A DNA stretch of 64,000 nucleotides from Oceanobacillus rekensis (lineage in GTDB: Bacteria > Bacillota > Bacilli > Bacillales > Amphibacillaceae): the NCBI RefSeq assembly GCF_002153375.1, contig NZ_MTBQ01000006.1, positions 62,001 to 126,000 of the forward strand, written 5' to 3'. Shown piece after piece: positions 51,519-59,325 of this stretch. The notes under the pieces are model-generated. The model searched no databases and was not told the origin of the DNA. It saw only the letters and a list, made by a program, of their open reading frames with translations. The translations under genes and the position numbers were made by a program. Every line of letters begins with the position of its first letter. Within the stretch, counting starts at the first letter, position 1.

Positions 51519-52667
51519 TCAGGAAGTGGCAGGCACCCGAATGGATAGGATAGCTGTGATTAGGCCAAAGAAGACGATGATTCCGCCAATAAAGGCGTTA
51601 TTTTCGATACCAATATTGTCTACAACAATACTTCCGACGAAAGAGCCAACCGCAACGCCTAAATGTAAGGATGAGTTATTAAGACTAATCATAATATCTG
51701 AATTGTTCGGGGAAGATTCAATCAAATAACTCTGTATTGGTGGTGTAATAGCCCAACTCATTACTCCCCAAAAAACCAAGATAATAAAGAAAAATGGAAT
51801 AGAAAGTGTAGTAAACGGAATTGCTAGTATAGCTAATATAAATAGACTAATGACAGTAAGTATGGTGGGTTTGGAACCAAATTGATCTGAAAAGGTACCA
51901 CCAATTGCCCCACCGCTGACAGCAGCTACACCAAATACTAGATAAACGATACTGACCCATATACCATCAAGCCCCATCGTATCTTTTACAAACGGCGTTA
52001 AGTAGGCATACAATGTTGTATGACCTGCCAATACAAAAAAGGTTGTTGCATGGGCATATAATACCTTACTGTTTTTTAATGTGTGTATTTGATCGCTTAG
52101 CGAAATAGTAACTTGTCCAGGAGTAATTTTCTGCATAAAAAAGTATACGCCAGCAATGGAAAATAATGTCAAAATGGAAATCAATATAAATGGTGCACGC
52201 CACCCAAAGGCATTACCAAGCATCAGTCCAAATGGAATCCCTAACACAAGGGAACCACTGACACCCATATTTACGATACCAATTGCACGTCCGCGATATT
52301 TTGGTTCCACTATCTTTGAAGCCATTGTGACGCATAATACAATTAGCAGTGATGCACTTGCTGCAGAAATAATTCTGCTTAAAAATAGCACACTGTATAC
52401 TGGGCTGAAAACCGCTAAGATATTACTTAATAGAAAAATAAATAATGTAAATAGCGTCAAATTTTTCCTTTCCAATTTAGCGGTAAGAAATAATAAAATT
52501 GGAGACGATACAGCAAAAACGAGGGAAAAAATCGTAATTAATAAACCTGCTTGTCCAACGCTGACATTTAAGTCAACTGCAACCAAATCCAATATGCCAC
52601 CTATAATCAATTCGACCATTCCAACAACAAAGGAGACGATCGTTAATAAATACACTCGTTTATCCAT
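51519..52667 (-). CDS. pbuE: MFS exporter of the PbuE (purine/nucleoside efflux) type
   Basis: The 382-residue 12-helix DHA1 transporter opens FVVGMVELIIGGILDLVA and contains YRGRAIGIVNMGVSGSLVLGIP, AGHTTLYAYLTPFV and GVMSWAITPPIQSYLIESSP. These match B. subtilis PbuE, a hypoxanthine/adenine exporter, at many positions. PbuE in B. subtilis is controlled by an adenine riboswitch; none is present in the 230 nt upstream here, so induction must differ. ATG 52667 has GAGAGG about 11 nt upstream. The gene symbol is by resemblance, and a different purine or drug substrate is possible. Confidence 0.7.
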   Translation of the reverse strand: MDKRVYLLTIVSFVVGMVELIIGGILDLVAVDLNVSVGQAGLLITIFSLVFAVSSPILLFLTAKLERKNLTLFTLFIFLLSNILAVFSPVYSVLFLSRIISAASASLLIVLCVTMASKIVEPKYRGRAIGIVNMGVSGSLVLGIPFGLMLGNAFGWRAPFILISILTLFSIAGVYFFMQKITPGQVTISLSDQIHTLKNSKVLYAHATTFFVLAGHTTLYAYLTPFVKDTMGLDGIWVSIVYLVFGVAAVSGGAIGGTFSDQFGSKPTILTVISLFILAILAIPFTTLSIPFFFIILVFWGVMSWAITPPIQSYLIESSPNNSDIMISLNNSSLHLGVAVGSFVGSIVVDNIGIENNAFIGGIIVFFGLITAILSIRVPATS

Positions 52668-52897
52668 TATTCATACGCCTCTCTTAAAAAAATATAACAT
52701 TGCCATAATAGATCAAATGTCTTCCCCTAGCAAGCAAAAATAAAATAATACATACATTTACGAAAACAAAAATATAATCTGTAAAAAATTGGGGAGTGAA
52801 ATGCACAGTATTTGTATTAGGGGGTTAAAAGGAGAAAAAGGTGTGTTTTTTTGTTATAATTAGATTACCTCGTGAATGTCCAAAGGAGGAGAATTCG

Positions 52898-53716
52898 GTG
52901 AGAAGTCAAGCTAAATTGGAAAAAGAAGCAATGCATGTATTGAAACTAACAAGCAGAACGTTTTACATACCAATTAAATTATTAAATTCTACGTTGAAAA
53001 AAACAGTAGGGTCTGCTTATCTTTGCATGAGAGCAATAGATGAAATTGAAGATCATGAAGAGTTGAATCCAGAAGTAAAGCAACAATTACTTTTGAAAAT
53101 TAGTAATTTGTTGAAGAATGACTTTGATTCAAATGCATATCTAGAGCTTATAAAGCCATATGATTCGTTATTACCTGAAGTTACGATACGTCTTGGAGAC
53201 TGGCTGGATTTTTGCCCAGCTGACATCGTCGATAAGGTAAAAGCATCTACTAGTGAGATGGCTGAAGGTATGGCAAAATGGGTTGAAAAGGACTGGGTTG
53301 TCAAAACCAAGGAAGATTTGGATGAATATACATATTATGTCGCTGGTCTGGTTGGCGTCATGCTGTCGGATATTTGGAATTGGTATGATGGAACAGAAAC
53401 AGATCGTGAACTGGCAATTGGTTACGGAAGAGGTTTACAAGCAGTCAATATCCTCAGGAACAAGGAGGAAGATGCAGAACGTGGAGTACGCTTTTTTCCG
53501 GATGGCTGGACACGTACAGATATGTTTGCATATGCAGAAGACAATCTTAATAAAGCAGATCGATATATGAAACAGATTAATACGAAGAACATTGTCATAT
53601 TTTGTAAAATACCGTTAGCATTAGCAAATAGAACGCTAAAAGCTCTAAAAAGTGGGAAAGAAAAGATGTCTCGAGCAGAAGTTGAGACAACAGTTGATCA
53701 GATCATAAATGAGTAA
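52898..53716 (+). CDS. yisP: Squalene/phytoene synthase family protein, YisP-like
   Basis: The 272-residue all-helical trans-isoprenyl family protein has the first acidic motif in YLCMRAIDEIEDHEE (about 35-55). The second is NILRNKEEDAERG, where active synthases have DxxRDxxED: two Asp positions are Asn here. B. subtilis YisP, of the same length, acts as a farnesyl-diphosphate phosphatase rather than a squalene synthase (literature), and loss of the Asp residues fits that. GTG 52898 follows AAAGGAGG by 7 nt. It is monocistronic with a terminator. Confidence 0.83.
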   Translation: MRSQAKLEKEAMHVLKLTSRTFYIPIKLLNSTLKKTVGSAYLCMRAIDEIEDHEELNPEVKQQLLLKISNLLKNDFDSNAYLELIKPYDSLLPEVTIRLGDWLDFCPADIVDKVKASTSEMAEGMAKWVEKDWVVKTKEDLDEYTYYVAGLVGVMLSDIWNWYDGTETDRELAIGYGRGLQAVNILRNKEEDAERGVRFFPDGWTRTDMFAYAEDNLNKADRYMKQINTKNIVIFCKIPLALANRTLKALKSGKEKMSRAEVETTVDQIINE

Positions 53717-53750
53717 GAAACACGTCTAAGAATAGGCGTGTTTCTTTTTT
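53716..53750 (+). terminator. yisP terminator
   Basis: AAACACG pairs with CGTGTTT; CTTTTTTT follows. Its T-run touches the only canonical start codon of the next gene. Confidence 0.75.
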
Positions 53751-54551
53751 TTGTCAATATTTTTTAAGTTAAATAAATGTAATCGTAGAAAAATTAAAAG
53801 AAGAAAAGGGATATTTGTAAGGAAAGTTGCTACAGAATACCGAAACTCCGAGAATGTTAATGATTATATAAATGAATATTTGGAATTAACGATTGAAGCG
53901 TTAGAAGAGAAGAAGTATACGGGAGATCATGCTGCGAGTTTTGGGGAAAAGATTGGGCAAATTTGGATAGAAGCTAAAGGCCTGGATAGTGGTATTAGTC
54001 AAATTTACGAAGTAAGAAGGATATTTTGGAATGGATTAAAAGCCATCATGCTCGAGCAGGCTGTTCTACTTGAAACCTCGCTTACGGTTGTAGATATATT
54101 TGACTCCATCAATAACAAAATTATTCAGTCATACAGCACTGCTTCGATTGCTTCTATCCAAGAAAGCTTGAATAGGAAAGAAGAGGAATTCCTATCACAT
54201 TCTGCACCGATTGTCCCTATAATGGGTGGAATCGCTATTCTCCCCATTATAGGAGGGATAGACGAAAAACGTGCAGAGCGTCTCATGCGAAAATCTCTTT
54301 ATGAAGTAAGTAAGAGGGAATTGGATTACCTTCTAATTGATTTGTCTGGAATTTTAATTATTGATACGCTGATTGCGTATCACATATTTAAGATCGTTGA
54401 TTCATTGGAACTTATTGGTGTTAAAACCGTCTTAGTAGGTATCCGCCCTGAAGTCTCTCATACAATGGTCAGCTTAGGGATTGATTTTTCTAAAGTCAAA
54501 ACATATAGCAACCTCCAACAAGCTTTCTCAACTTACATAATAAAAAAATAG
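53751..54551 (+). CDS. RsbR-like stressosome protein (STAS domain), start uncertain
   Basis: The C-terminal STAS domain has LDYLLIDLSGILIIDTLIAYHIF and VGIRPEVSHTMVSLGIDF. Thr in IIDT and in SHTM correspond to the two phosphorylated Thr of RsbR (family knowledge). The N-terminal about 140 residues are helical and differ from B. subtilis RsbRA, so it is a paralogue with its own sensor part. The only in-frame canonical start is TTG 53751, inside the previous terminator and without a ribosome binding site. AAAAGGG at 53804 is 6 nt before GTA 53817 (VRKVATEYRN), where a GTG would be expected. The start codon may have mutated. Confidence 0.75.
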   Translation: MSIFFKLNKCNRRKIKRRKGIFVRKVATEYRNSENVNDYINEYLELTIEALEEKKYTGDHAASFGEKIGQIWIEAKGLDSGISQIYEVRRIFWNGLKAIMLEQAVLLETSLTVVDIFDSINNKIIQSYSTASIASIQESLNRKEEEFLSHSAPIVPIMGGIAILPIIGGIDEKRAERLMRKSLYEVSKRELDYLLIDLSGILIIDTLIAYHIFKIVDSLELIGVKTVLVGIRPEVSHTMVSLGIDFSKVKTYSNLQQAFSTYIIKK

Positions 54552-54601
54552 GCTTGTGATATATGTGCTCTGTATTAAATTTTATAAGATGGGGATATTA
54601 T

Positions 54602-54630
54602 TTGTAAGATTAATAAAATATACCTATAAT
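54602..54630 (+). promoter_or_regulatory. Promoter of the BCCT gene
   Basis: TTGTAA (54602-54607), 17 nt, TATAAT (54625-54630). It gives a leader of about 150 nt. Confidence 0.65.
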
Positions 54631-54672
54631 AGAAACTTGTGTTACAAAACTAGAGCAAGTTGGTGGAACACC

Positions 54673-54735
54673 GTCATTAAATAATTGATTTCAACTACTC
54701 AATTATCTAAGTTTCATCCAACGGTCTTTAATGAC
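54673..54735 (+). repeat. Nested inverted repeat in the BCCT leader
   Basis: Outer arms GTCATTAAA/TTTAATGAC and inner arms ATAATTGA/TCAATTAT fold the leader between the promoter and the start codon. No T-run follows. Confidence 0.5.
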
Positions 54736-54788
54736 TAAGGAAAACTATGTTATGGGCACTTGTTCCTAGAAAAATTAGGAGGTAAAGC

Positions 54789-56345
54789 GTGGATTCAAAA
54801 AAGAGGAAGAAGGGTCTTGATTGGCCTGTATTCATCGTAAGTGGAGGGTTTTTACTTGCGTTTATAATATTTTCATTAGTGAATAATGAGATGGTTGGCG
54901 GTGTAGTAAATACTTTATTTGCCTATTCATCTGATTTATTTGGTGCCTATTGGCAAATACTGTTGCTTGCAAACTTTTTCATCGGTCTTGGTTTAGCTAT
55001 TTCAAAATATGGCAAGGTCAAATTAGGGAAGCAAGATAAACCTAAATATAGTTATTTTGGTTGGGTTTCTATGATTTTAGTTACCTTACTTGCAAGTGGG
55101 GGCGTATTTTGGGCTGCTGCTGAACCGATGTATCACTATATGGATTCACCGCCATTATTCGGTGGTGGTCAATTTAATAATTTCGATGCAGCATTCGCTC
55201 AGGCCTTTATGCACTGGGGCTTTACTGCCTGGGCTATTTTAGGAACTCTTGCGGTTGTTGTGATGATGTACGTTCACTATAATAAAGGTTTACCCTTAAA
55301 ACCAAGGGGATTGTTATATCCAATGTTTGGCGAAAAAATATATCATAATAGTATAGTTGGTTCGACCGCTGATATTTTTTCAATTATTGCGACTGTTGCT
55401 GGTACCTTGGGACCGCTCGGTTTCTTAGGATTACAAATATCGTACGGGCTTAATCACTTATTTGGTGTTCCAAATACGTTAACAGTGAGTATTATTGTTG
55501 TCATGGTACTCGTATTAATTGCAGCAATTTCTGCTGCTACAGGAGTGGACCGTGGCATTTACCATCTTAGTAACTGGAACGTAAAATTCACGATATTGTT
55601 AGCTATTATTGTACTCATTATCGGACCTACAATGTTTATTATTGATGCATTTATAGGTGGTACAGGATTTCATTTGCAAAACTTCTTTACGATGAGCATG
55701 TATCGTGGGGATGAGGGTTGGCTTTCAGGTTGGACTATCTTTTTCTGGGGATGGTTTATTGGTTACGCCCCAATGCTAATTGTATTTATTAGTAGAATTT
55801 CACGTGGAAGGACGATTCGCGAGTTAATCATTGCGGTGTCAATTGTAGCCCCAATTGTTAACAATTTTTGGTTCTCCATTGTTGGTGGTACAGGCGTATT
55901 CTTTGAAAGGGAAAATCCTGGATCCATTTCAAATGCCCTGAGTGAAGGCGGAATGCCGGCAGCAGTTATGGCAATTACAGATCAACTTCCAATGGGTACC
56001 TTAATGGGCTTAGGTTTTCTACTTGTATCGATTGTGTTTGTTGCTACAACAACAGATACAATGTCATATACAGTAGCAGCTACAATAGAGGGAAATGATC
56101 ATCCCAAACGCTGGCTCCGTGTTATTTGGGCATTGATTTTTGGTGCGACAACGATGGTTATTCTAACAATTGGTGAGAACAGTATTGCTTCCATTCAGAA
56201 TTCTATTATCATAACCGCAGTTCCGGTATCATTGTTATTGTTACCACCTTTGTGGAATGCGCCAAGGATTGCGAAGAAAATGGCGTTGGAACAAGGTCTC
56301 ATTTGGCAACGTGAAATGAGGAAAAAAGAGGATAAAAAATATTAA
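54789..56345 (+). CDS. BCCT-family transporter (betaine/carnitine/choline type)
   Basis: The 518-residue 12-helix transporter has the family signatures ASGGVFWAAAEPMYHY, AFAQAFMHWGFTAWAI and FVATTTDTMSYTVA. In proven betaine carriers helix 8 reads W-x-x-x-YWAWW-x-x-W-x-PF. Here it is WTIFFWGWFIGYAPMLIVFI, so aromatic residues of the betaine box differ and the substrate may not be glycine betaine. GTG 54789 follows AGGAGG. It is monocistronic with its own promoter, a structured leader and a strong terminator. Osmoprotectant uptake is the likeliest role (inference). Confidence 0.85.
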   Translation: MDSKKRKKGLDWPVFIVSGGFLLAFIIFSLVNNEMVGGVVNTLFAYSSDLFGAYWQILLLANFFIGLGLAISKYGKVKLGKQDKPKYSYFGWVSMILVTLLASGGVFWAAAEPMYHYMDSPPLFGGGQFNNFDAAFAQAFMHWGFTAWAILGTLAVVVMMYVHYNKGLPLKPRGLLYPMFGEKIYHNSIVGSTADIFSIIATVAGTLGPLGFLGLQISYGLNHLFGVPNTLTVSIIVVMVLVLIAAISAATGVDRGIYHLSNWNVKFTILLAIIVLIIGPTMFIIDAFIGGTGFHLQNFFTMSMYRGDEGWLSGWTIFFWGWFIGYAPMLIVFISRISRGRTIRELIIAVSIVAPIVNNFWFSIVGGTGVFFERENPGSISNALSEGGMPAAVMAITDQLPMGTLMGLGFLLVSIVFVATTTDTMSYTVAATIEGNDHPKRWLRVIWALIFGATTMVILTIGENSIASIQNSIIITAVPVSLLLLPPLWNAPRIAKKMALEQGLIWQREMRKKEDKKY

Positions 56346-56360
56346 TAAATAAACCTGTAG

Positions 56361-56402
56361 TGCCATCCAAATTTTCGTTTGTGAATTTGGATGGCCTTTT
56401 TT
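56361..56402. terminator. BCCT terminator
   Basis: GCCATCCAAATT pairs with AATTTGGATGGC; CTTTTTTTT follows on the plus strand. It overlaps the end of the DUF4956 gene by two bases. Confidence 0.8.
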
Positions 56403-57071
56403 TTATTCTTGATGTTCCATATACGTAATGGAGACTTTTAAGTTTGCATTTTTTTCTCGAATACGATCAAGCAATTCTTTATCATTCGTTTCACTTTTGT
56501 TCCGTATTGCATAAGTGTACATAATCATTGTTCCAAGATTGGTAGTTTCCACCTGGCGAAGGGAATGATTAATGGTGAATTGACTGAAAACATCGTCCAG
56601 TAGGTTCTCATGGTTTAGATTCTCTGGAACTGTTACTTTTAAAATTTGTGTATCTTTACCCTTCCCATAATTAAATTTATACAGTAAATAAAATAGCATA
56701 CTTGCAAAGATAGTCAGGATAATTGCTAAGTCAAATTGGTAAAGACCACTTGTCATCCCTACGGAAAGTCCAAAAAATATGTAGGCAATATCCTTTGCGT
56801 CTGTCACAGCGCTCCTGAAACGGATTAAAGAAAAGACAGCAAATAATCCAAATGCGACACCGGCATTTCCGCTGACTACATTCATAACAACAGATACAAC
56901 GACACTCATAATAATAATTGTATGGACAAAGTTTTGAGAATACCTTTCTCCAGTAAAGGTAAGTTGATATACTTTCGTAATAATAATACTCAGAATTGTC
57001 GCGATTGCCATTGCCAGTAAACTCATAAATATAGTAGATTCGTTTCCATTAATCTGAAATAACTCATTCAT
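56403..57071 (-). CDS. DUF4956 membrane protein
   Basis: The 222-residue protein has four membrane segments in residues 12-140 (FMSLLAMAIATILSIIITKV, IIIMSVVVSVVMNVVSGNA, FGLFAVFSLIRFRSAVTDAKDIAYIFFGLSVG). A cytosolic ferredoxin-like tail follows. The FGLFAVFSLIRFR-DAKDIAYIFFGL stretch is the DUF4956 hallmark. ATG 57071 is 1 nt after the VTC gene's stop codon, with GGAGG upstream, so the two are coupled. DUF4956 proteins are commonly encoded beside VTC polyphosphate polymerases (genome-context knowledge); a role in polyphosphate handling is inferred. Confidence 0.85.
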   Translation of the reverse strand: MNELFQINGNESTIFMSLLAMAIATILSIIITKVYQLTFTGERYSQNFVHTIIIMSVVVSVVMNVVSGNAGVAFGLFAVFSLIRFRSAVTDAKDIAYIFFGLSVGMTSGLYQFDLAIILTIFASMLFYLLYKFNYGKGKDTQILKVTVPENLNHENLLDDVFSQFTINHSLRQVETTNLGTMIMYTYAIRNKSETNDKELLDRIREKNANLKVSITYMEHQE

Positions 57072-57072
57072 C

Positions 57073-57831
57073 TTATATTCCTCCAATTAGTACGTTTTCA
57101 TTTGCAGAATCATTTGTTAGTGTACTTTTCTTTAATAGTTCCAAACTAGTACAGAACTTTGATGCACTTCTTTGCTCACAGTCTAAATCCTGTAAGATCC
57201 GTGTTAACCAAAGCGGAACACTTTCGTTTACTTTTACTTCTAAGACTACTAGATTTGGATCAATGAAGTAATTCCCATATGCTCCATTTTCCAATGAAAG
57301 ATCATTGTTTCTACATTTTAGATTAAAATCAAAGGTAATTCTTAAGTCAGAATCGCTTAAACAGTGAAGGGCATGTCGATCATAACTTACAATCATTTCT
57401 GGCTCTAATTGATATAGATTACGAAAATAATCAATTTCACGGAGTACTTGTGTATTTGATGTTTTATAATTATCGATACAATCCTCCTCCATTTCAATGT
57501 AACGATAGGCTTCATACAGTGGAAGGAGCATTCTTCTTTTGTTTACAACTTTCTTGTGCTTTTGTTTTATTTCAAAAAAAGCTGTCCCTGAAATGTCTGT
57601 GTCATTGTAAACCCGTAAACGCAACTTTTGGCGATATTTAAGTTTGTTTTTCGTCTCAAAGTAAATTTTGCGGTCATTACTTTCAAAATATAAGCTTGTA
57701 ACGGTATACTTACCGTTTTGACCGAACTTATCGGGTCGCATATAAGATGAAATTTTGTCAATTAATTTTTCATACTGGTCCATAGTAATAAGATACTTTT
57801 GTTCTTTTCTTCTAAAAATCTCTAGTGCCAT
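57073..57831 (-). CDS. VTC-domain polyphosphate polymerase
   Basis: The 252-residue protein has the VTC tunnel-fold pattern: EIFRRKEQKYLI, VTSLYFESNDRKIYFETK, KLRLRVYND, TAFFEIKQKHKKVVNKRRM, MIVSYDRHAL, VVLEVKVNESVPLWL and RSASKFCTSLELL. Lysines and arginines of KEQKYL, KLRLR and EIKQK line the active tunnel that polymerises phosphate from ATP (family knowledge from yeast Vtc4). ATG 57831 follows GGAGG by 9 nt. First of two coupled genes with DUF4956. A CotH-type gene that often accompanies the pair elsewhere is absent here. Confidence 0.85.
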   Translation of the reverse strand: MALEIFRRKEQKYLITMDQYEKLIDKISSYMRPDKFGQNGKYTVTSLYFESNDRKIYFETKNKLKYRQKLRLRVYNDTDISGTAFFEIKQKHKKVVNKRRMLLPLYEAYRYIEMEEDCIDNYKTSNTQVLREIDYFRNLYQLEPEMIVSYDRHALHCLSDSDLRITFDFNLKCRNNDLSLENGAYGNYFIDPNLVVLEVKVNESVPLWLTRILQDLDCEQRSASKFCTSLELLKKSTLTNDSANENVLIGGI

Positions 57832-57951
57832 ATAAATCATCCTCCTAATAACCATATTAGCCACTATCTATAAGACCATAATGTGAGAAAGATTAGACTT
57901 TCATGAGAAATTGATGTGGATTTATTAATGTTGATTAAATTCCACCAAAAA

Positions 57952-57982
57952 CAAAAAAACTTAGAGCCTTGAGCTCTAAGTT
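57952..57982 (-). terminator. Terminator of the 62-aa membrane protein gene
   Basis: ACTTAGAGC pairs with GCTCTAAGT; TTTTTTTG follows on the minus strand. Confidence 0.75.
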
Positions 57983-58040
57983 CCTATGCTTGATAAGCTA
58001 AAATAAAAAGTACTTAGCTCTTATTTCCTTTAAACAGCTA

Positions 58041-58229
58041 TTAAATAGTGTATATGCAGAATGGACAAAGCATTGCTAAAGCGAACAATATAATGACAAT
58101 CGCTCCAACGAAAATGGAGACACGAATCATGGTCGGTGATAAAAATGTCCCTACCGTATTTGTAGCTACAGCAATGAGAGCAAATCCTGCAAGAATTGCC
58201 GCTAAAAAGATTAATGCCAATTGGTGCAT
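58041..58229 (-). CDS. Small two-TM membrane protein (62 aa)
   Basis: The product is MHQLALIFLAAILAGFALIA, then VGTFLSPTMIRVSIFVGA and IVIILFALAMLCPFCIYTI: two membrane helices with almost no loop and a CPFC motif near the end. GAGGAAAGG lies 5-7 nt before ATG 58229. Overlapping frames in other phases are less protein-like. It lies between the VTC pair and a Gly-Pro-rich protein gene and has its own terminator. No family recognised. Confidence 0.6.
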   Translation of the reverse strand: MHQLALIFLAAILAGFALIAVATNTVGTFLSPTMIRVSIFVGAIVIILFALAMLCPFCIYTI

Positions 58230-58293
58230 TATCACCTTTCCTCAATATATAAAATAAAAATCTTTGTTCATTATATGAGTATGTTTTCTATTA

Positions 58294-58806
58294 CTAGTAG
58301 CATTGGAAGGATTCGATTCTATTTAAATCAATGCCGAAATATACCCATCTGAATCCCGTCCATCTAAAACCAGCAATGGAATTTCTACCTACAAAGGTTG
58401 GATAATACCAAAAAGAATCCCTTCTTAGCCATACATAGGTAAATCTGAATAAGCAGCCGCGGATTCCACCAGGGTCTACGGCGAATGTTTGAAATTGTGA
58501 CTGGGTAGGTGTGAAGTTTGGTGGTGCAGTTGTCGGTGCACCTGTTTGCTGTCCACCACCTCCACCAGGCCCACCACCAGGGAATCCAGGTCCACCAGGA
58601 AACCCGCCAGGCCCTCCACCAGGGAAACCGGGTCCACCAGGAAACCCACCAGGCCCGCCGCCAGGGAATCCGGGTCCACCAGGAAACCCACCAGGTCCTC
58701 CACCAGGACCACCTGACCCGCCAGGGCCAAAAAACTGTCCTAATAAATAACCAGGCAGATTAAATTGTCTTTCTTCCTCATCATACGGTGGTTGGTTATA
58801 ATTCAT
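58294..58806 (-). CDS. Gly/Pro-rich repeat protein with conserved C-terminal domain
   Basis: The 170-residue protein is in three parts. Residues 1-28 are acidic and aromatic (NQPPYDEEERQFNLPGYLL). Residues 29-85 consist of Gly, Pro and Phe only, including three identical 14-residue units of the form GPGGFPGGPGFPGG. Residues 100-170 form an aromatic, Arg-rich domain with two Cys (GGIRGCLFRFTYVWLRRDSF, FRWTGFRWVYFGIDLNRIES). GGGAGG precedes ATG 58806. There is no signal peptide. Such low-complexity Gly-Pro proteins occur among spore-coat and surface proteins of bacilli (inference). No firm family. Confidence 0.7.
   Translation of the reverse strand: MNYNQPPYDEEERQFNLPGYLLGQFFGPGGSGGPGGGPGGFPGGPGFPGGGPGGFPGGPGFPGGGPGGFPGGPGFPGGGPGGGGGQQTGAPTTAPPNFTPTQSQFQTFAVDPGGIRGCLFRFTYVWLRRDSFWYYPTFVGRNSIAGFRWTGFRWVYFGIDLNRIESFQCY
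58573..58698 (-). repeat. Three tandem 42-bp coding repeats
   Basis: Three 42-bp units encode residues 37-78 of the Gly/Pro-rich protein. Units are near-identical at DNA level with few synonymous changes, so copy number could vary by slippage in steps of 14 residues. Confidence 0.8.
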
Positions 58807-59325
58807 CTATATTTCCTCCCTTATATGTTAACAAAAATCGTTCTCTTTACTATATGGGAGATTAGTCTAGTTTGGGATTAATTTTTGCAGAATGGGCTAA
58901 GAAATCATGTTGAAAGTCAGTTTCACATGTGCTTTATAACTTAATGAGGATGGCCCTGAAAAATGTTCTTGTAAGTATACAGATAGCGTGGTAAGATTAT
59001 CCTGCCAATTTTGCAGAATATGAATTAAATAAGGTATAGAGGTTTTTATAGATTGTATTTACTCGAAGGCCTGTTTTCTAAAAAGTTGCCTACACACTGC
59101 TCGTCCAATCGAAAGATATGTAGCACGATTCTGTAAATAAACTTAAAGTTCCTTCGTAGCTTATCTCAACTCAGCAATACTTAAAAAGCAACAACTCTTT
59201 TCGGTGAAGAAAGTAACCACCCGTCCCAAACATTGTGAAAATAACATATGCGAAAAACTTTTTCCTACTTTGTGAATATATGTTTGACGTTTTGTCTTAA
59301 ATAGTTAAGTGAAGGGGTTTTTTGT
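58807..59325. other. Intergenic region with repeat-flank remnants
   Basis: No gene is visible. 59095-59225 contains TTCCTTCGTAGCTTATCTC, CTCTTTTCGG and CCCGTCCC, which resemble the flanks of dispersed repeats A and B without the core. The remainder holds the divergent promoters of the Gly/Pro-rich gene and the MFS gene, not resolved. Confidence 0.35.

Noticed and set aside
52668-52897. Purine riboswitch before the PbuE-like gene
   Set aside because: The conserved loops and core (TATA...GTTTC...) of purine aptamers are absent from the 230-nt upstream region.
58573-58698. Regular repeats that could be taken for a CRISPR array
   Set aside because: Units are contiguous, in frame and have no spacers; they encode the Gly/Pro-rich segment. 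No cas genes are in the window.
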